DNA from: DAOTWA01 sp963702935
GTDB lineage: Bacteria; Chloroflexota; Anaerolineae; Anaerolineales; Anaerolineaceae
Length of the DNA stretch: 64,000 nucleotides
Direction of reading: 5' to 3'
NCBI GenBank assembly: GCA_963702935.1
Contig: OY969772.1
Location: 2,542,001-2,606,000, forward strand
Part shown: positions 1-8,641 of the stretch, one piece after another
Layout: each line of letters starts with the position of its first letter
How positions within the stretch are numbered: position 1 is the stretch's first letter
Made by a program: the position numbers and the translations under genes
The notes under the pieces: generated by a model
The model's database searches: none
Told to the model about the DNA's origin: nothing
Seen by the model: only the letters and a program-made list of their open reading frames with translations

Positions 1-1
1 G

Positions 2-808
2 CAATCGACTTACCAATCCGACAACAATTCCCTCACGGACACGGGCCCCGGCGGCACGCTTCCCAGGGAGCGCGCTCTGGCAGCCGGCTACGGAGGCGGC
101 GCCACGGTATTCCTCTCGGAAAATGTCCTGGGTGGAAACAACCTGACGGCGACGCAAACGGTGCAGGCCTGGGCCAGCGATACGCTGCACTGGAATACCA
201 TGATGGGCGCCAATTACCAGGACGTGGGCGCCGGAGTGGCTGCGGTGGGGGAGTACGTGTATTACACCCTCGACGTGGGCTACGTGGCCGGCAGCGCGCC
301 CCTCGACCCGGCCCCCAGCCAGGCGGCTACGCTGGACCCTTCCAATCCTACGCCGGTGCCCCTGCCAACTATGCTCCTGTCCACTCCCAACCCGGACGGC
401 TCGATCGTCCACATCGTCCAATACGGGGACACGCTGCTGACGATTGCCAAGGCTTACGGCGTGCAGGTAGACGACATTCGCGCGTTGAACGGCATGGCCG
501 CGGGATCTACTAATATCTACGAGGGGCAAAAGCTGATCATCCGCGCGTCTAACCCGCCCACGGAAACGCCTACCATTACCGACACGCCTTTGCCGTTCAC
601 GGGAACGCCTACCCCTACTCTGAGTCCACGCACGCCCACCCCCACGCGGACGCCGGCGCCCACCCTGACGCCCACCCCCAGACCGTTGATTCCCGGCCTG
701 GCAAGCCTGCCTTCCGGGCGGCGCATGGCGGGGATCGCGCTGATCGTAATTTGCGTGGCAGGGCTGGCCTTCGTAGGCGTCAGCTCATTGCGCTCGAAGG
801 GGCAATAG
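2..808 (+). CDS. CAP-domain / LysM cell-wall protein with C-terminal membrane anchor (5' end outside window)
   Basis: The reading frame is open from base 2, so the gene begins before the window; the first in-window start-like codon (GTG 161) is internal. Residues 1-100 resemble the C-terminal half of a CAP/SCP domain (RERALAAGYGGG, SENVLGG, HWNTMMGANYQDVGAGVA). A single LysM domain follows at about residues 133-181 (VQYGDTLLTIAKAYGV...LNG), then a Thr/Pro-rich linker and one membrane helix near residues 241-262 with a short positively charged tail. CAP domains are extracellular and LysM binds peptidoglycan, so this is inferred to be a surface protein. The enzymatic role of bacterial CAP domains is unsettled. 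Confidence 0.8.
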   Translation, partial: QSTYQSDNNSLTDTGPGGTLPRERALAAGYGGGATVFLSENVLGGNNLTATQTVQAWASDTLHWNTMMGANYQDVGAGVAAVGEYVYYTLDVGYVAGSAPLDPAPSQAATLDPSNPTPVPLPTMLLSTPNPDGSIVHIVQYGDTLLTIAKAYGVQVDDIRALNGMAAGSTNIYEGQKLIIRASNPPTETPTITDTPLPFTGTPTPTLSPRTPTPTRTPAPTLTPTPRPLIPGLASLPSGRRMAGIALIVICVAGLAFVGVSSLRSKGQ

Positions 809-819
809 CGGGCACAAAC

Positions 820-1806
820 CAGTCTCGTAGCAGTTGAAACTGCACCAACAAGGTCGCGAAGCCGCCCTTCGGCGGCTAAAACTAGACGGCGAAGGCCGCC
901 TTCGTGCATTTTGTTGCCGCGATTTCAATCGCCGGGCAAACGCCCGATGAATTGGGCGCACGTCAGTCTCGTGGCAGTTGAAACTGCACCAACAAGGTCG
1001 CGAAGCCGCCCTTCGGCGGCTAAAACCAGACGGCGAAGGCCGCCTTCGTGTATTTTGTTGCCGCGATTTCAATCGCCGGGCAAACGCCCGAGGGATTGGG
1101 CGCACGTCAGTCTCGTGGCAGTTGAAACTGCACCAACAAGGTCGCGAAGCCGCCCTTCGGCGGCTAAAACCAGACGGTGAAGGCCGCCTTTGTGTATTTT
1201 GTTGCCGCGATTTCAATCGCCGGGCAAACGCCCGAGGGATTGGGCGCACGTCAGTCTCGTAGCAGTTGAAACTGCACCAACAAGGTCGCGAAGCCGCCCT
1301 TCGGCGGCTAAAACCAGACGGCGAAGGCCGCCTTCGTGTATTCTGTTGCCGCGATTTCAATCGCCGGGCAAACGCCCGAGGGATTAGGCGCATGTCAGTC
1401 TCGTGGCAGTTGAAACTGCACCAACAAGGTCGCGAAGCCGCCCTTCGGCGGCTAAAACCAGACGGCGAAGGCCGCCTTTGTGTATTTTGTTGCCGCGATT
1501 TCAATCGCCGGGTAAACGCCCGAGGGATTGGGCGCATGTCAGTCTCGTGACAGTTGAAACTGCACCAACAAGGTCGCGAAGCCGCCCTTCGGCGGCTAAA
1601 ACCAGACGGCGAAGGCCGCCTTTGTGCATTTTGTTGCCGCGATTTCAACCGCCGGGCAAACGCCCGAGGGATTGGGCGCATGTCAGTCTCGTGGCAGTTG
1701 AAACTGCACCAACAAGGTTGCGAAGCCGCCCTTCGGCGGCTAAAACCAGACGGCGAAGGCCGCCTTTGTGTATTTTGTTGCCGCGATTTCAATCGCCGGG
1801 CAAACG
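820..1806. repeat. Seven-copy tandem repeat, 144-bp unit, rich in palindromes
   Basis: Units start with CAGTCTCGT at 820, 964, 1108, 1252, 1396, 1540 and 1684, an exact 144-bp period; the last unit is cut off near 1806. Copies differ by only a few substitutions. Each unit contains the palindrome GCAGTTGAAACTGC, a hairpin around GCCGCCCTTCGGCGGC, a second one around GCGAAGGCCGCCTTCGTG, and GCGATTTCAATCGC. Overlapping reading frames through the array are a by-product of the 144-bp (multiple of three) period. A diverged single copy lies at 56071-56190. The adjacent transposase suggests a REP-type, transposase-mobilised element. Confidence 0.93.
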
Positions 1807-1883
1807 AGATTTTCTTGGTTTGACAAAATAGCCCAGTTCGATATACTTAGGATGGCATTGAGCGGTCTGGCATCGAGCTATTG

Positions 1884-1933
1884 GCGAATGAATTCGCGTT
1901 TACGAATGCACAAAGTCCACCTGCGTGGACTTT
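1884..1933. repeat. Double hairpin upstream of the transposase
   Basis: GCGAATGAATTCGC (1884-1897) folds on itself, and AAAGTCCAC-CTGC-GTGGACTTT (1912-1933) is a perfect 9-bp stem with a 4-base loop. They end 30 bases before the transposase start. Subterminal hairpins of this type are recognised by IS200/IS605-family TnpA, so this may be the left end of the element or a REP unit. That role is inferred. Confidence 0.6.
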
Positions 1934-1963
1934 TGATTGGCAGCCATTAGGAAAAACATTTTC

Positions 1964-2386
1964 ATGCGCGCCCCTTTCACTCAGCTCTATTTGCATTGTG
2001 TTTGGGCAACCTGGGATCGATTACCTCTCATTACCCCGCTCAATGAGCCGCCCATCTATGCCTCAATTCTGCGCAAGTGTCAGGAATTGAAATGCCATGC
2101 CTTGGCGCTTGGCGGCACCTCAGATCATGTTCATCTCCTCGTTCGTTTCCCGACCACGATTGCTGTGGCAGAGCTGGTAAAGGAGGTCAAAGGAGCTTCG
2201 TCCCATCTGGTTACCCATCAGATTGCTGTGGGAGAATTTTTTAAATGGCAAGGAGCTTATGGCGCTTTCACTGTGAGCAAAGGCCTTGTCGAGGAAGTAA
2301 AGACTTACATCGAGCATCAGAAGCAACATCACGCGGGCGGCAATGACCTTTGCCTGGATTGGGAGCAGACCACCTCAGACGAATAG
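1964..2386 (+). CDS. IS200/REP-associated (Y1-type HUH) transposase
   Basis: A 140-residue protein with the IS200-like Y1 transposase signature. The metal-binding HUH motif is DHVHLL (His55, His57) and the expected catalytic tyrosine is Tyr115 in VKTYIEHQ, preceded by GAYGAFTVS; these are diagnostic for single-strand DNA transposases that work through a 5'-phosphotyrosine intermediate. ATG 1964 was chosen because AGGAAAAA lies just upstream; an in-frame TTG at 1937 is less likely. Length fits the family, and no TnpB partner is present. It sits between a large palindromic repeat array and a downstream hairpin in inverted orientation, which fits a REP-associated transposase (RAYT-like) or a short IS200 element. 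Confidence 0.85.
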   Translation: MRAPFTQLYLHCVWATWDRLPLITPLNEPPIYASILRKCQELKCHALALGGTSDHVHLLVRFPTTIAVAELVKEVKGASSHLVTHQIAVGEFFKWQGAYGAFTVSKGLVEEVKTYIEHQKQHHAGGNDLCLDWEQTTSDE

Positions 2387-2398
2387 CTCTGTAAGGAG

Positions 2399-2448
2399 AA
2401 CCCCACGAAGGTGGGGGTTCGCGCCTTCGTGAGTGCAGTTTCAACTGC
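2399..2448. repeat. Hairpins downstream of the transposase, inverted copy of the array palindrome
   Basis: AACCCCACGAAGGTGGGGGTT (2399-2419) forms a stem-loop just after the transposase stop and could act as terminator or element end. GCAGTTTCAACTGC (2435-2448) is the reverse complement of GCAGTTGAAACTGC found in every unit of the 820-1806 array, so the transposase is bracketed by the motif in opposite orientations. Confidence 0.6.
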
Positions 2449-2483
2449 CGAAGAAGGGGATAACTCTTACAAAGGAGAGCTGA

Positions 2484-3704
2484 ATGCAGATCGTACTGCT
2501 GCATTACGCGGCGCCGCCGGTGGTAGGCGGAGTCGAGACGGTGCTGGCGAAGCAGGCCAGGATGTTAGCGCGGGCCGGGCACCGGGTGAGGATCCTGTGT
2601 GGGCGGGGCGCAACCTGGGATCCGGCCATTCCCGTGGAGGTTTTGCCGCGCCTGGATTCGCGCCACGCGGACGTGTTGAGAATAAAAGCCAGCCTGGACG
2701 AAGGTATCGTCCCTGATGAATTTGACGACCTGACCGGCGCGATCCGCGCCGAATTGGAAGCCGCCCTGCGAGGAACGGACGTGCTGATCGCCCATAACGT
2801 GGCTTCCCTGCACAAGAATCTGGCCTTGACGGCCGCGCTTTACGACCTCTCGAAGCAGTCTTCCATGCCCCGGATGATCTTGTGGCATCACGATCTGGCC
2901 TGGACCGCGCCGCGCTACCAGGCCGAGCTACATCCCGGCTGGCCCTGGAACCTGTTGCGCACTCCCTGGCCGGGCGCGAGGCAGGTGGTGGTGTCAGAAG
3001 CGCGGCGCAAGGAGCTTGCCAAGCTGATGAGCCTCCCGGCCGATGACATCGCGGTGATTGCGGCCGGCATAGACCTGCCCGAATTTCTGGCTCTCCACGC
3101 CGAGACGCAGGCGCTGGTGGAGCGCTTGGAGCTGGCTTCGGCTGCGCCCCTGCTGCTCACCCCGGTGCGCCTGACGCGCCGCAAGAACCTCGAGCTGGGG
3201 CTGCGTACCCTGGCCTGCCTGCGCGAGCAGTTCCCGGCTGCCCGGCTGGTCATCACCGGCCCGCCGGGGGCGCATAACCCGGCCAACGCCGCTTATTTCA
3301 GCGCTTTGCTGGATTTGCGCGCCGGGCTGGGGCTGCAGGCGTGTGCGCACCTGTTAGCCGAATTCGCGCCCGAGGGCTTGCCCGAAAGCAGTGTGGCGGA
3401 TCTTTACCGCCTGGCGGACGCGCTCTTGCTGACCAGCCGCGAGGAGGGTTTTGGCATCCCCATCCTCGAGGCCGGCCTGGCCGGGCTGCCGATCTTCTGC
3501 ACCGACCTGCCGGCTCTGCAAGCCCTGGCGGGTGACCGCGCCGTCTACTTCTCGCCTGAGGAAGACCCGGCGCGCGTGGCGCGGCTGATCGCGGCCCACC
3601 TGGAGGGGGACCCGTTGTACCACATGCGGGTAGCAGTGCGCACGAAATATACCTGGGGTGCCGTGTACGCGCGCCAGATCGCACCTTTGTTGGAGGATGC
3701 GTGA
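2484..3704 (+). CDS. GT4-family glycosyltransferase
   Basis: A 406-residue GT-B retaining glycosyltransferase. The N-terminal domain begins with the glycine-rich acceptor-side loop (YAAPPVVGGVETV), and the C-terminal half has the GT4 nucleotide-sugar site: LTRRKNLELGL, then EEGFGIPILEAGLAG with the E-x7-E signature. Start ATG 2484 is preceded by AAAGGAGAG. The stop overlaps the GTG of the next gene by 4 bp, so the two are probably translated together. It heads a cluster with glucosyl-3-phosphoglycerate synthase and glycoside phosphorylase/hydrolase genes, so the acceptor may be a glycerate-derived solute, but the substrate cannot be read from the sequence. Confidence 0.85.
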   Translation: MQIVLLHYAAPPVVGGVETVLAKQARMLARAGHRVRILCGRGATWDPAIPVEVLPRLDSRHADVLRIKASLDEGIVPDEFDDLTGAIRAELEAALRGTDVLIAHNVASLHKNLALTAALYDLSKQSSMPRMILWHHDLAWTAPRYQAELHPGWPWNLLRTPWPGARQVVVSEARRKELAKLMSLPADDIAVIAAGIDLPEFLALHAETQALVERLELASAAPLLLTPVRLTRRKNLELGLRTLACLREQFPAARLVITGPPGAHNPANAAYFSALLDLRAGLGLQACAHLLAEFAPEGLPESSVADLYRLADALLLTSREEGFGIPILEAGLAGLPIFCTDLPALQALAGDRAVYFSPEEDPARVARLIAAHLEGDPLYHMRVAVRTKYTWGAVYARQIAPLLEDA

Positions 3705-5524
3705 AACAGACCGAAAGAATCTTCAATCCGTTCAAGCGCATCCTGGTGCCGTTGCTGGCAGACATGCCGGTCGCCGCGGCGCTGGCCTGCGCGCGCAGCA
3801 TGGGTGGGAATGTGATCCTGCTCGGATTGGTGGGCGTCCCTCCGGAGACTTCCCTATCGACGGGGGCGGCGCTGGCGCGCCAGTTGCGCAAACGCATCCA
3901 GGAAGAAATGCGGCCCAACCGGCGGCCGGGAGGGTACCGGCGGGTGCGCGTTTCCTACGACCCCTGGAAAGATTTGCAGGAGTACATCGCCCAGGACCCG
4001 CCGGACTTGTTGGTGCTGGAATGGCCGTATTTTTTTGAGGCGCTGGGCATGCCGGCCGCTGAGGCCCTCTCCAGCGCCGGGTGCGACGTGGCCCTGGTGC
4101 GCGGGCCGTGGCCCGAGGAGGAGCGGCTGGAGCGCATCCTGGTGCCCGTGCGCGGCGGCCCGACCGCCGAGCTGGCGCTGCGCCTGGGCCTTTCCCTGCC
4201 GCACAAGGCGCTGACCGCCGTGCACATTGCGAGGCCAGATTTGAGCGTTTCCGACGAGCCCTTTCGCGGGCTGGAGCGCATCCTGCCCAGTCTGCACGAA
4301 GTGGTCTACAAGAAGGAGGTGGCCGCCGATCCGGCGCAGACCATCCTGGAACAGGCCGGGCAAAATGACCTGCTGGTGCTGGGCTCCATGGCCAAGAGCA
4401 CGGGGGGCAAGGCCTCTTTAGGCGCGCCGGCTGAGAAGGCGCTGGCGCAGGCGGCCTGCCCGGTGGTGGTCGTGAGGGCCAGGAAGCCGTTCCCGGTGGT
4501 GTTCACCGGCCCGGAGGCGGAGCGCGCCGGAGCCGAGGCCATCTCCCTGCTGGTGGATAAATGGTTCGCCGAGAATACTTACCACGTGACCGAGTTCGAC
4601 GACCTGGAGCGGCTGGTGGCCTTGAAGCGCAGCCGGCACCTGACCATCAGCCTGGCGCTGCCCGCTCTGAATGAGGGAGAAACGGTAGGGCAGGTGATCC
4701 GCACCGTCAAGAAGGCTTTGATGGAAGATTGCCCTCTGCTGGACGAGATCGTGCTGATCGATTCCGATTCGACCGACCGCACGCGTGAGATCGCCGCCGG
4801 GCTGGACGTGCCGGTCTACATCCACCAGCAGCTCCTGCCCGAATACGGCGCGCGCGTCGGAAAAGGGGAAGCCCTGTGGAAGAGCCTGCTCGTCACCCAC
4901 GGCGACCTGATCGTGTGGATCGATACGGACATCGTCAACATCCACCCGCGCTTCGTCTACGGCGTGATCGGGCCGATGCTGCTCGACCCGCGTATCCAGT
5001 TCGTCAAGGGCTTTTACCAGCGCCCGCTCAGGACGGGCGAGATGCTCCAGGCGGGCGGCGGCGGGCGGGTGACGGAGCTGGTGGCGCGCCCCCTGCTCAA
5101 CCTGTTCTACCCGGAGCTCTCCGGCGTGATCCAACCGCTGGCGGGGGAATATGGCGGACGGCGCAAGGCCCTGGAGCAATTGCCCTTTTTCTCGGGGTAT
5201 GGCGTAGAGACCGGCTTGTTGGTGGACGCTTTCGAGAAGTTCGGGCTGCGCGCCATCGCCCAGGTGGACCTGCTGGAGCGCATCCATCACAACCAGCCCC
5301 TGGAAGCGCTCAGCAAGATGTCCTTCGCCATCCTCCAGGCGGTGTTGCGCAAGCTGGAAAGCCGTTTGGGGCGGCCCATCCTCGAGGAAGTGAACAAGTC
5401 TTTGAAGCTGATCCACTTCGAGGAGGGCAATTACTTCCTCCAGGTTCAGGATGTCGTGGAACGCGAGCGCCCGCCCATGCTGGAGATCCCCGAATATGTG
5501 CGGCAGCACAAACGCGTCTCCTGA
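3701..5524 (+). CDS. gpgS: Glucosyl-3-phosphoglycerate synthase with two N-terminal universal-stress domains
   Basis: A 607-residue fusion. Residues about 1-140 and 145-265 look like two UspA folds (RILVPLLADMPVA; RILVPVRGGPTAE; NDLLVLGSMAKSTGGK). From about residue 312 the protein is a GT81 enzyme: SLALPALNEGETVGQV, IDSDSTD, the metal-binding IDTDIVNIHPRF near 405, and GEYGGRRKALEQLPF. This family transfers glucose from a nucleotide sugar to 3-phosphoglycerate, the first step to glucosylglycerate. GTG 3701 overlaps the upstream stop (GTGA). Stand-alone GpgS proteins are about 300-330 residues, so the stress-domain fusion is notable. No separate phosphatase for the product is seen here. The synthase assignment is firm; the role of the fused domains is unknown. 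Confidence 0.9.
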   Translation: MKQTERIFNPFKRILVPLLADMPVAAALACARSMGGNVILLGLVGVPPETSLSTGAALARQLRKRIQEEMRPNRRPGGYRRVRVSYDPWKDLQEYIAQDPPDLLVLEWPYFFEALGMPAAEALSSAGCDVALVRGPWPEEERLERILVPVRGGPTAELALRLGLSLPHKALTAVHIARPDLSVSDEPFRGLERILPSLHEVVYKKEVAADPAQTILEQAGQNDLLVLGSMAKSTGGKASLGAPAEKALAQAACPVVVVRARKPFPVVFTGPEAERAGAEAISLLVDKWFAENTYHVTEFDDLERLVALKRSRHLTISLALPALNEGETVGQVIRTVKKALMEDCPLLDEIVLIDSDSTDRTREIAAGLDVPVYIHQQLLPEYGARVGKGEALWKSLLVTHGDLIVWIDTDIVNIHPRFVYGVIGPMLLDPRIQFVKGFYQRPLRTGEMLQAGGGGRVTELVARPLLNLFYPELSGVIQPLAGEYGGRRKALEQLPFFSGYGVETGLLVDAFEKFGLRAIAQVDLLERIHHNQPLEALSKMSFAILQAVLRKLESRLGRPILEEVNKSLKLIHFEEGNYFLQVQDVVERERPPMLEIPEYVRQHKRVS

Positions 5525-5538
5525 ATTTGGAGGATAAG

Positions 5539-7275
5539 GTGGCCGATTATTCCCGCTTGGAACCCTTTTTCGTCGACCTGTACGGCGCGCAGGCGGGGGC
5601 ATCCGCTTACCGCCAGGCGTGCGCCTTGCTCGAGCGCTGGGAGCCGCAAATCGCGCAAGCGGGGGTGCATCCCGGCCGGCTGAATTCCGGCGACGCCATC
5701 CTGATCACTTATGGCGACCAGATCCGCCAGACCGGCGAGGCGCCCTTGCAAACGCTGGCCGCCTTTTGCCTGGAACGCCTGCGCGGCGCGATCAGCGCAA
5801 TCCACATCCTGCCGTTCTTCCCTTATTCCTCTGACGACGGCTTCTCGGTGATCGACTACCGCAGCGTGGACCTGCGCCTGGGCTCCTGGGAAGACGTTCA
5901 GCGCCTGGGGGGCAGCTTTCGCCTGATGATCGACGGCGTCATCAATCACATTTCCAGCCAGAGCGCCTGGTTCCAGGGATTCTTGCGGGGCGACCCGCGT
6001 TACCGCGACTTTTTCATCCGGGTTTCCCCGGGCGCCGATCTTTCCAGGGTGGTGCGCCCGCGCGCTTTACCCCTGCTGACGGCCTTCGACACCTCTGAAG
6101 GCGAGCAATCCGTGTGGACCACCTTTAGCGCCGACCAGATCGACCTCAATTACGCCAACCCGGCCGTGCTCCTGGAGATTCTGGACGTGCTGCTGGCTTA
6201 CGTCTGCCATGGCGCGCAGCTCATTCGTCTGGATGCCATTGCTTACCTGTGGAAGGAGGTGGGAACCGCCTGCATCCACCTGCCTCAGACGCACCGGGTG
6301 GTGCAGCTCCTGCGCGCCGTCCTGGATGAGGTGGCGCCCTACGTGCTGCTGGTCACGGAGACCAACGTGCCGCACGCGGAGAACCTGTCCTACTTCGGCG
6401 ACGGAACCAATGAGGCCCAGTTGGTGTACAACTTCACCCTGCCGCCCCTGGTGCTGCACACCTTCCTGAGCGGCAGCGCCAGCCAGCTTTCCGAATGGGC
6501 CAGCGGGTTGAAGCTGCCGTCGAAAGAGGTCACCTTCTTCAACTTCCTGGCCTCTCACGACGGCATTGGCCTGAACCCGGTGCGCGGTATTCTCTCCTCC
6601 GGGGAGATCGACGCTCTGGTGGAGGCGTGCCTGGCGCGCGGCGGCCTGATCGGCAGGAAGCAAAACCCGGATGGCACGCAAAGCCCCTACGAGCTGAACA
6701 TCAACTATTTCGACGCGCTCACCCCCGTGGGCGTGGAGGAGTCGCTGGAACGCCAGGTAGACCGTTTCATGGCTTCCCAGGCCATCTTGCTGGCGCTGGC
6801 GGGCGTGCCCGGTATTTACGTGCACAGCCTGCTGGGCTCGCGCGGCTGGCCGGAGGGGGTGCGCCAGACGGGGCGCAACCGCACGATCAACCGCCAGAAA
6901 TTCGAGCGGGGCAGTCTGGCCGCCGACCTGGCCGATCCACTTTCCCGCCGGCGCCTGGTTTTCGAGCGCTACATCCGCCTCTTACGCGCGCGCGCGGCTT
7001 CCCCGGCCTTTGACCCTTACGGGGGGCAGTCCGTGGTGGAAAGCGGCCAGGCGGGGGTGTTTGCCCTCCTGCGCTATTCTCCGGGCGAGGCGCGCCCGGC
7101 GCTTTGCCTGGTCAACGTCAGCGGGGAGGCCCTGCTGGCCCGGCCCGGCTTGAAGAAGGGCGACTTCCCCTCCGCGCGCTGCCGCGACCGGATCGGCGGC
7201 CAGGGTTTCGAGCTGGGGGAGCATCCGGTCATCGGGCTGCTGCCGTATCAGGTGATGTGGCTCGAGCCAGAATGA
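5539..7275 (+). CDS. GH13 sucrose-phosphorylase-like enzyme, probably glucosylglycerate phosphorylase
   Basis: A 578-residue GH13 (subfamily 18-type) barrel. Visible motifs: ILPFFPYSSDDGFSVIDY, DGVINHIS, the nucleophile region LIRLDAIAYLWK (Asp near residue 230), the acid/base LVTETNVPHAENLSYF (Glu near 273), and NFLASHDGIG. This subgroup includes sucrose, sucrose-6-phosphate and glucosylglycerate phosphorylases. Its place 14 bases behind gpgS favours reversible phosphorolysis of glucosylglycerate to glucose-1-phosphate and glycerate; this is context-based inference. The open frame extends far upstream but overlaps gpgS; GTG 5539 was chosen because GGAGG (5529-5533) precedes it. Cytoplasmic: no signal peptide. 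Confidence 0.85.
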   Translation: MADYSRLEPFFVDLYGAQAGASAYRQACALLERWEPQIAQAGVHPGRLNSGDAILITYGDQIRQTGEAPLQTLAAFCLERLRGAISAIHILPFFPYSSDDGFSVIDYRSVDLRLGSWEDVQRLGGSFRLMIDGVINHISSQSAWFQGFLRGDPRYRDFFIRVSPGADLSRVVRPRALPLLTAFDTSEGEQSVWTTFSADQIDLNYANPAVLLEILDVLLAYVCHGAQLIRLDAIAYLWKEVGTACIHLPQTHRVVQLLRAVLDEVAPYVLLVTETNVPHAENLSYFGDGTNEAQLVYNFTLPPLVLHTFLSGSASQLSEWASGLKLPSKEVTFFNFLASHDGIGLNPVRGILSSGEIDALVEACLARGGLIGRKQNPDGTQSPYELNINYFDALTPVGVEESLERQVDRFMASQAILLALAGVPGIYVHSLLGSRGWPEGVRQTGRNRTINRQKFERGSLAADLADPLSRRRLVFERYIRLLRARAASPAFDPYGGQSVVESGQAGVFALLRYSPGEARPALCLVNVSGEALLARPGLKKGDFPSARCRDRIGGQGFELGEHPVIGLLPYQVMWLEPE

Positions 7276-7351
7276 TTCGAGTGCGAGCAGCCGGTTTGCC
7301 AGGATCAAGAAAGCTGCCTATAATGGTAGCGGGGATGCTGAAAAGAGGAGT

Positions 7352-8641
7352 ATGAGCGGCTCGAAAAAACTTTTGACTGGCCTGCGCATCGGGTTCGTTT
7401 CCACCCGCTTCCACGGCACAGACGGTGTCTCACTCGAAACCGAAAAATGGGCGCACGTGTTGGCAGACCTGGGGCACGAGTGCTTTTTCTTCGCCGGAGA
7501 TTGCGACCAGCCCGCGGAGCGCAGCTGGGTGGTGCCGGAGGCGTTCTTCAAGCACCCGGAAATCGCCGCCATCAACGAGATCGCCTTCACCCGGCGCAGC
7601 CGCCCACCGGAAACTACCCGCCAGATCTTGCGCTTGAAGGATTACCTGAAAGGCCAGATTTTGGAGTTCGTGCACAAATTCGACATTCAACTGCTGATCG
7701 CGGAAAATGCGCTCACCATCCCCATGAACCTGCCCTTGGGGATGGCCCTCACCGAATTCATCGCCGAGAATTACTTTACCACCATCGCCCACCACCACGA
7801 TTTCTTCTGGGAGCGCAAGAGGTTCCTGGTCAATTGCGTGTGGGATTACCTCAACATGGCTTTTCCCCCCCACCTGCCCTCCATTCGCCACGTGGTGATC
7901 AACTCCTCTGCCTCCAACCAATTGAGCCTGCGCTCGGGTGTATCCAGCTCGATCATCCCCAACGTGATGGATTTCGGCAACCCGCCCCCGCCCGTCGATG
8001 ATTACGGGCGAGACGTCCGCCACAGCCTGGGGATCGAGCCGGATGAGCTCTTCATCTTGCAGCCCACGCGCATCGTGCAGCGCAAGGGCGTCGAGCACGC
8101 CATCGAGCTGGTGCGCCGCCTGGATCTCAAGGCCGGCCTGGTCATCTCCCAAGCTTCCGGGGACGAGGGCTACGAATACGAAAACTACATCCGAGATTAC
8201 GCTCGCCGCCTGCAAGTGAGGACGCATTTCGTCTCGGAGAGCATCAAGGACCAGCGCGGCCTGACCGGGGACGGACGCAAGATCTATACGCTGTGGGACG
8301 TCTATCCGCACGCCGACCTGGTCACTTATCCTTCCGACATCGAAGGCTTTGGCAACGCCTTCCTCGAAGCGATCTACTTCAAGAAGCCGATCGTGGTCAA
8401 CGACTATTCCATCTTCGACATCGACATCAAGCCCAAAGGCTTCGCGGTGATCGAGTTCGACGGTTTTATTCGGGATGAGACCGTCGAAAAGACCCGGCAG
8501 GTGCTTTCGACCCCCGCTCTGGCGAAAGAAATGGCCGAGCATAATTACGAGCTGGGGAAACGCTATTACTCCTACGCCGTGCTGGAAAGGCGCCTGGAGA
8601 CCATCCTATCCGATTGTTTTGGTGAAAAGGAATATGCTTGA
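7352..8641 (+). CDS. GT4-family glycosyltransferase of the glucosylglycerate cluster
   Basis: A 429-residue GT-B protein starting MSGSKKLLTGLRIGFVSTRFHGTDGVSLE. The C-terminal donor domain carries LQPTRIVQRKGVEHAIELV and YPSDIEGFGNAFLEAIYFKKPIV, the GT4 E-x7-E region. AGAGGAGT precedes ATG 7352. It sits between the GH13 phosphorylase and the GH63 gene, overlapping the latter by 8 bp. In bacteria making mannosylglucosylglycerate a GT4 enzyme adds mannose to glucosylglycerate or its phosphate; that is an attractive guess here, but the acceptor is not shown by the sequence. Confidence 0.82.
   Translation: MSGSKKLLTGLRIGFVSTRFHGTDGVSLETEKWAHVLADLGHECFFFAGDCDQPAERSWVVPEAFFKHPEIAAINEIAFTRRSRPPETTRQILRLKDYLKGQILEFVHKFDIQLLIAENALTIPMNLPLGMALTEFIAENYFTTIAHHHDFFWERKRFLVNCVWDYLNMAFPPHLPSIRHVVINSSASNQLSLRSGVSSSIIPNVMDFGNPPPPVDDYGRDVRHSLGIEPDELFILQPTRIVQRKGVEHAIELVRRLDLKAGLVISQASGDEGYEYENYIRDYARRLQVRTHFVSESIKDQRGLTGDGRKIYTLWDVYPHADLVTYPSDIEGFGNAFLEAIYFKKPIVVNDYSIFDIDIKPKGFAVIEFDGFIRDETVEKTRQVLSTPALAKEMAEHNYELGKRYYSYAVLERRLETILSDCFGEKEYA

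Noticed and set aside
820..1806. CRISPR array
   Set aside because: Units are 144 bp without variable spacers, and no cas gene is near.
785..1831. Long overlapping reading frames on both strands with repeated CILLPRFQSPGKRP- or RRPSPSGFSRRRAAS-like peptides
   Set aside because: They arise because the 144-bp repeat is a multiple of three and keeps frames open; there is no ribosome site or protein-like composition.
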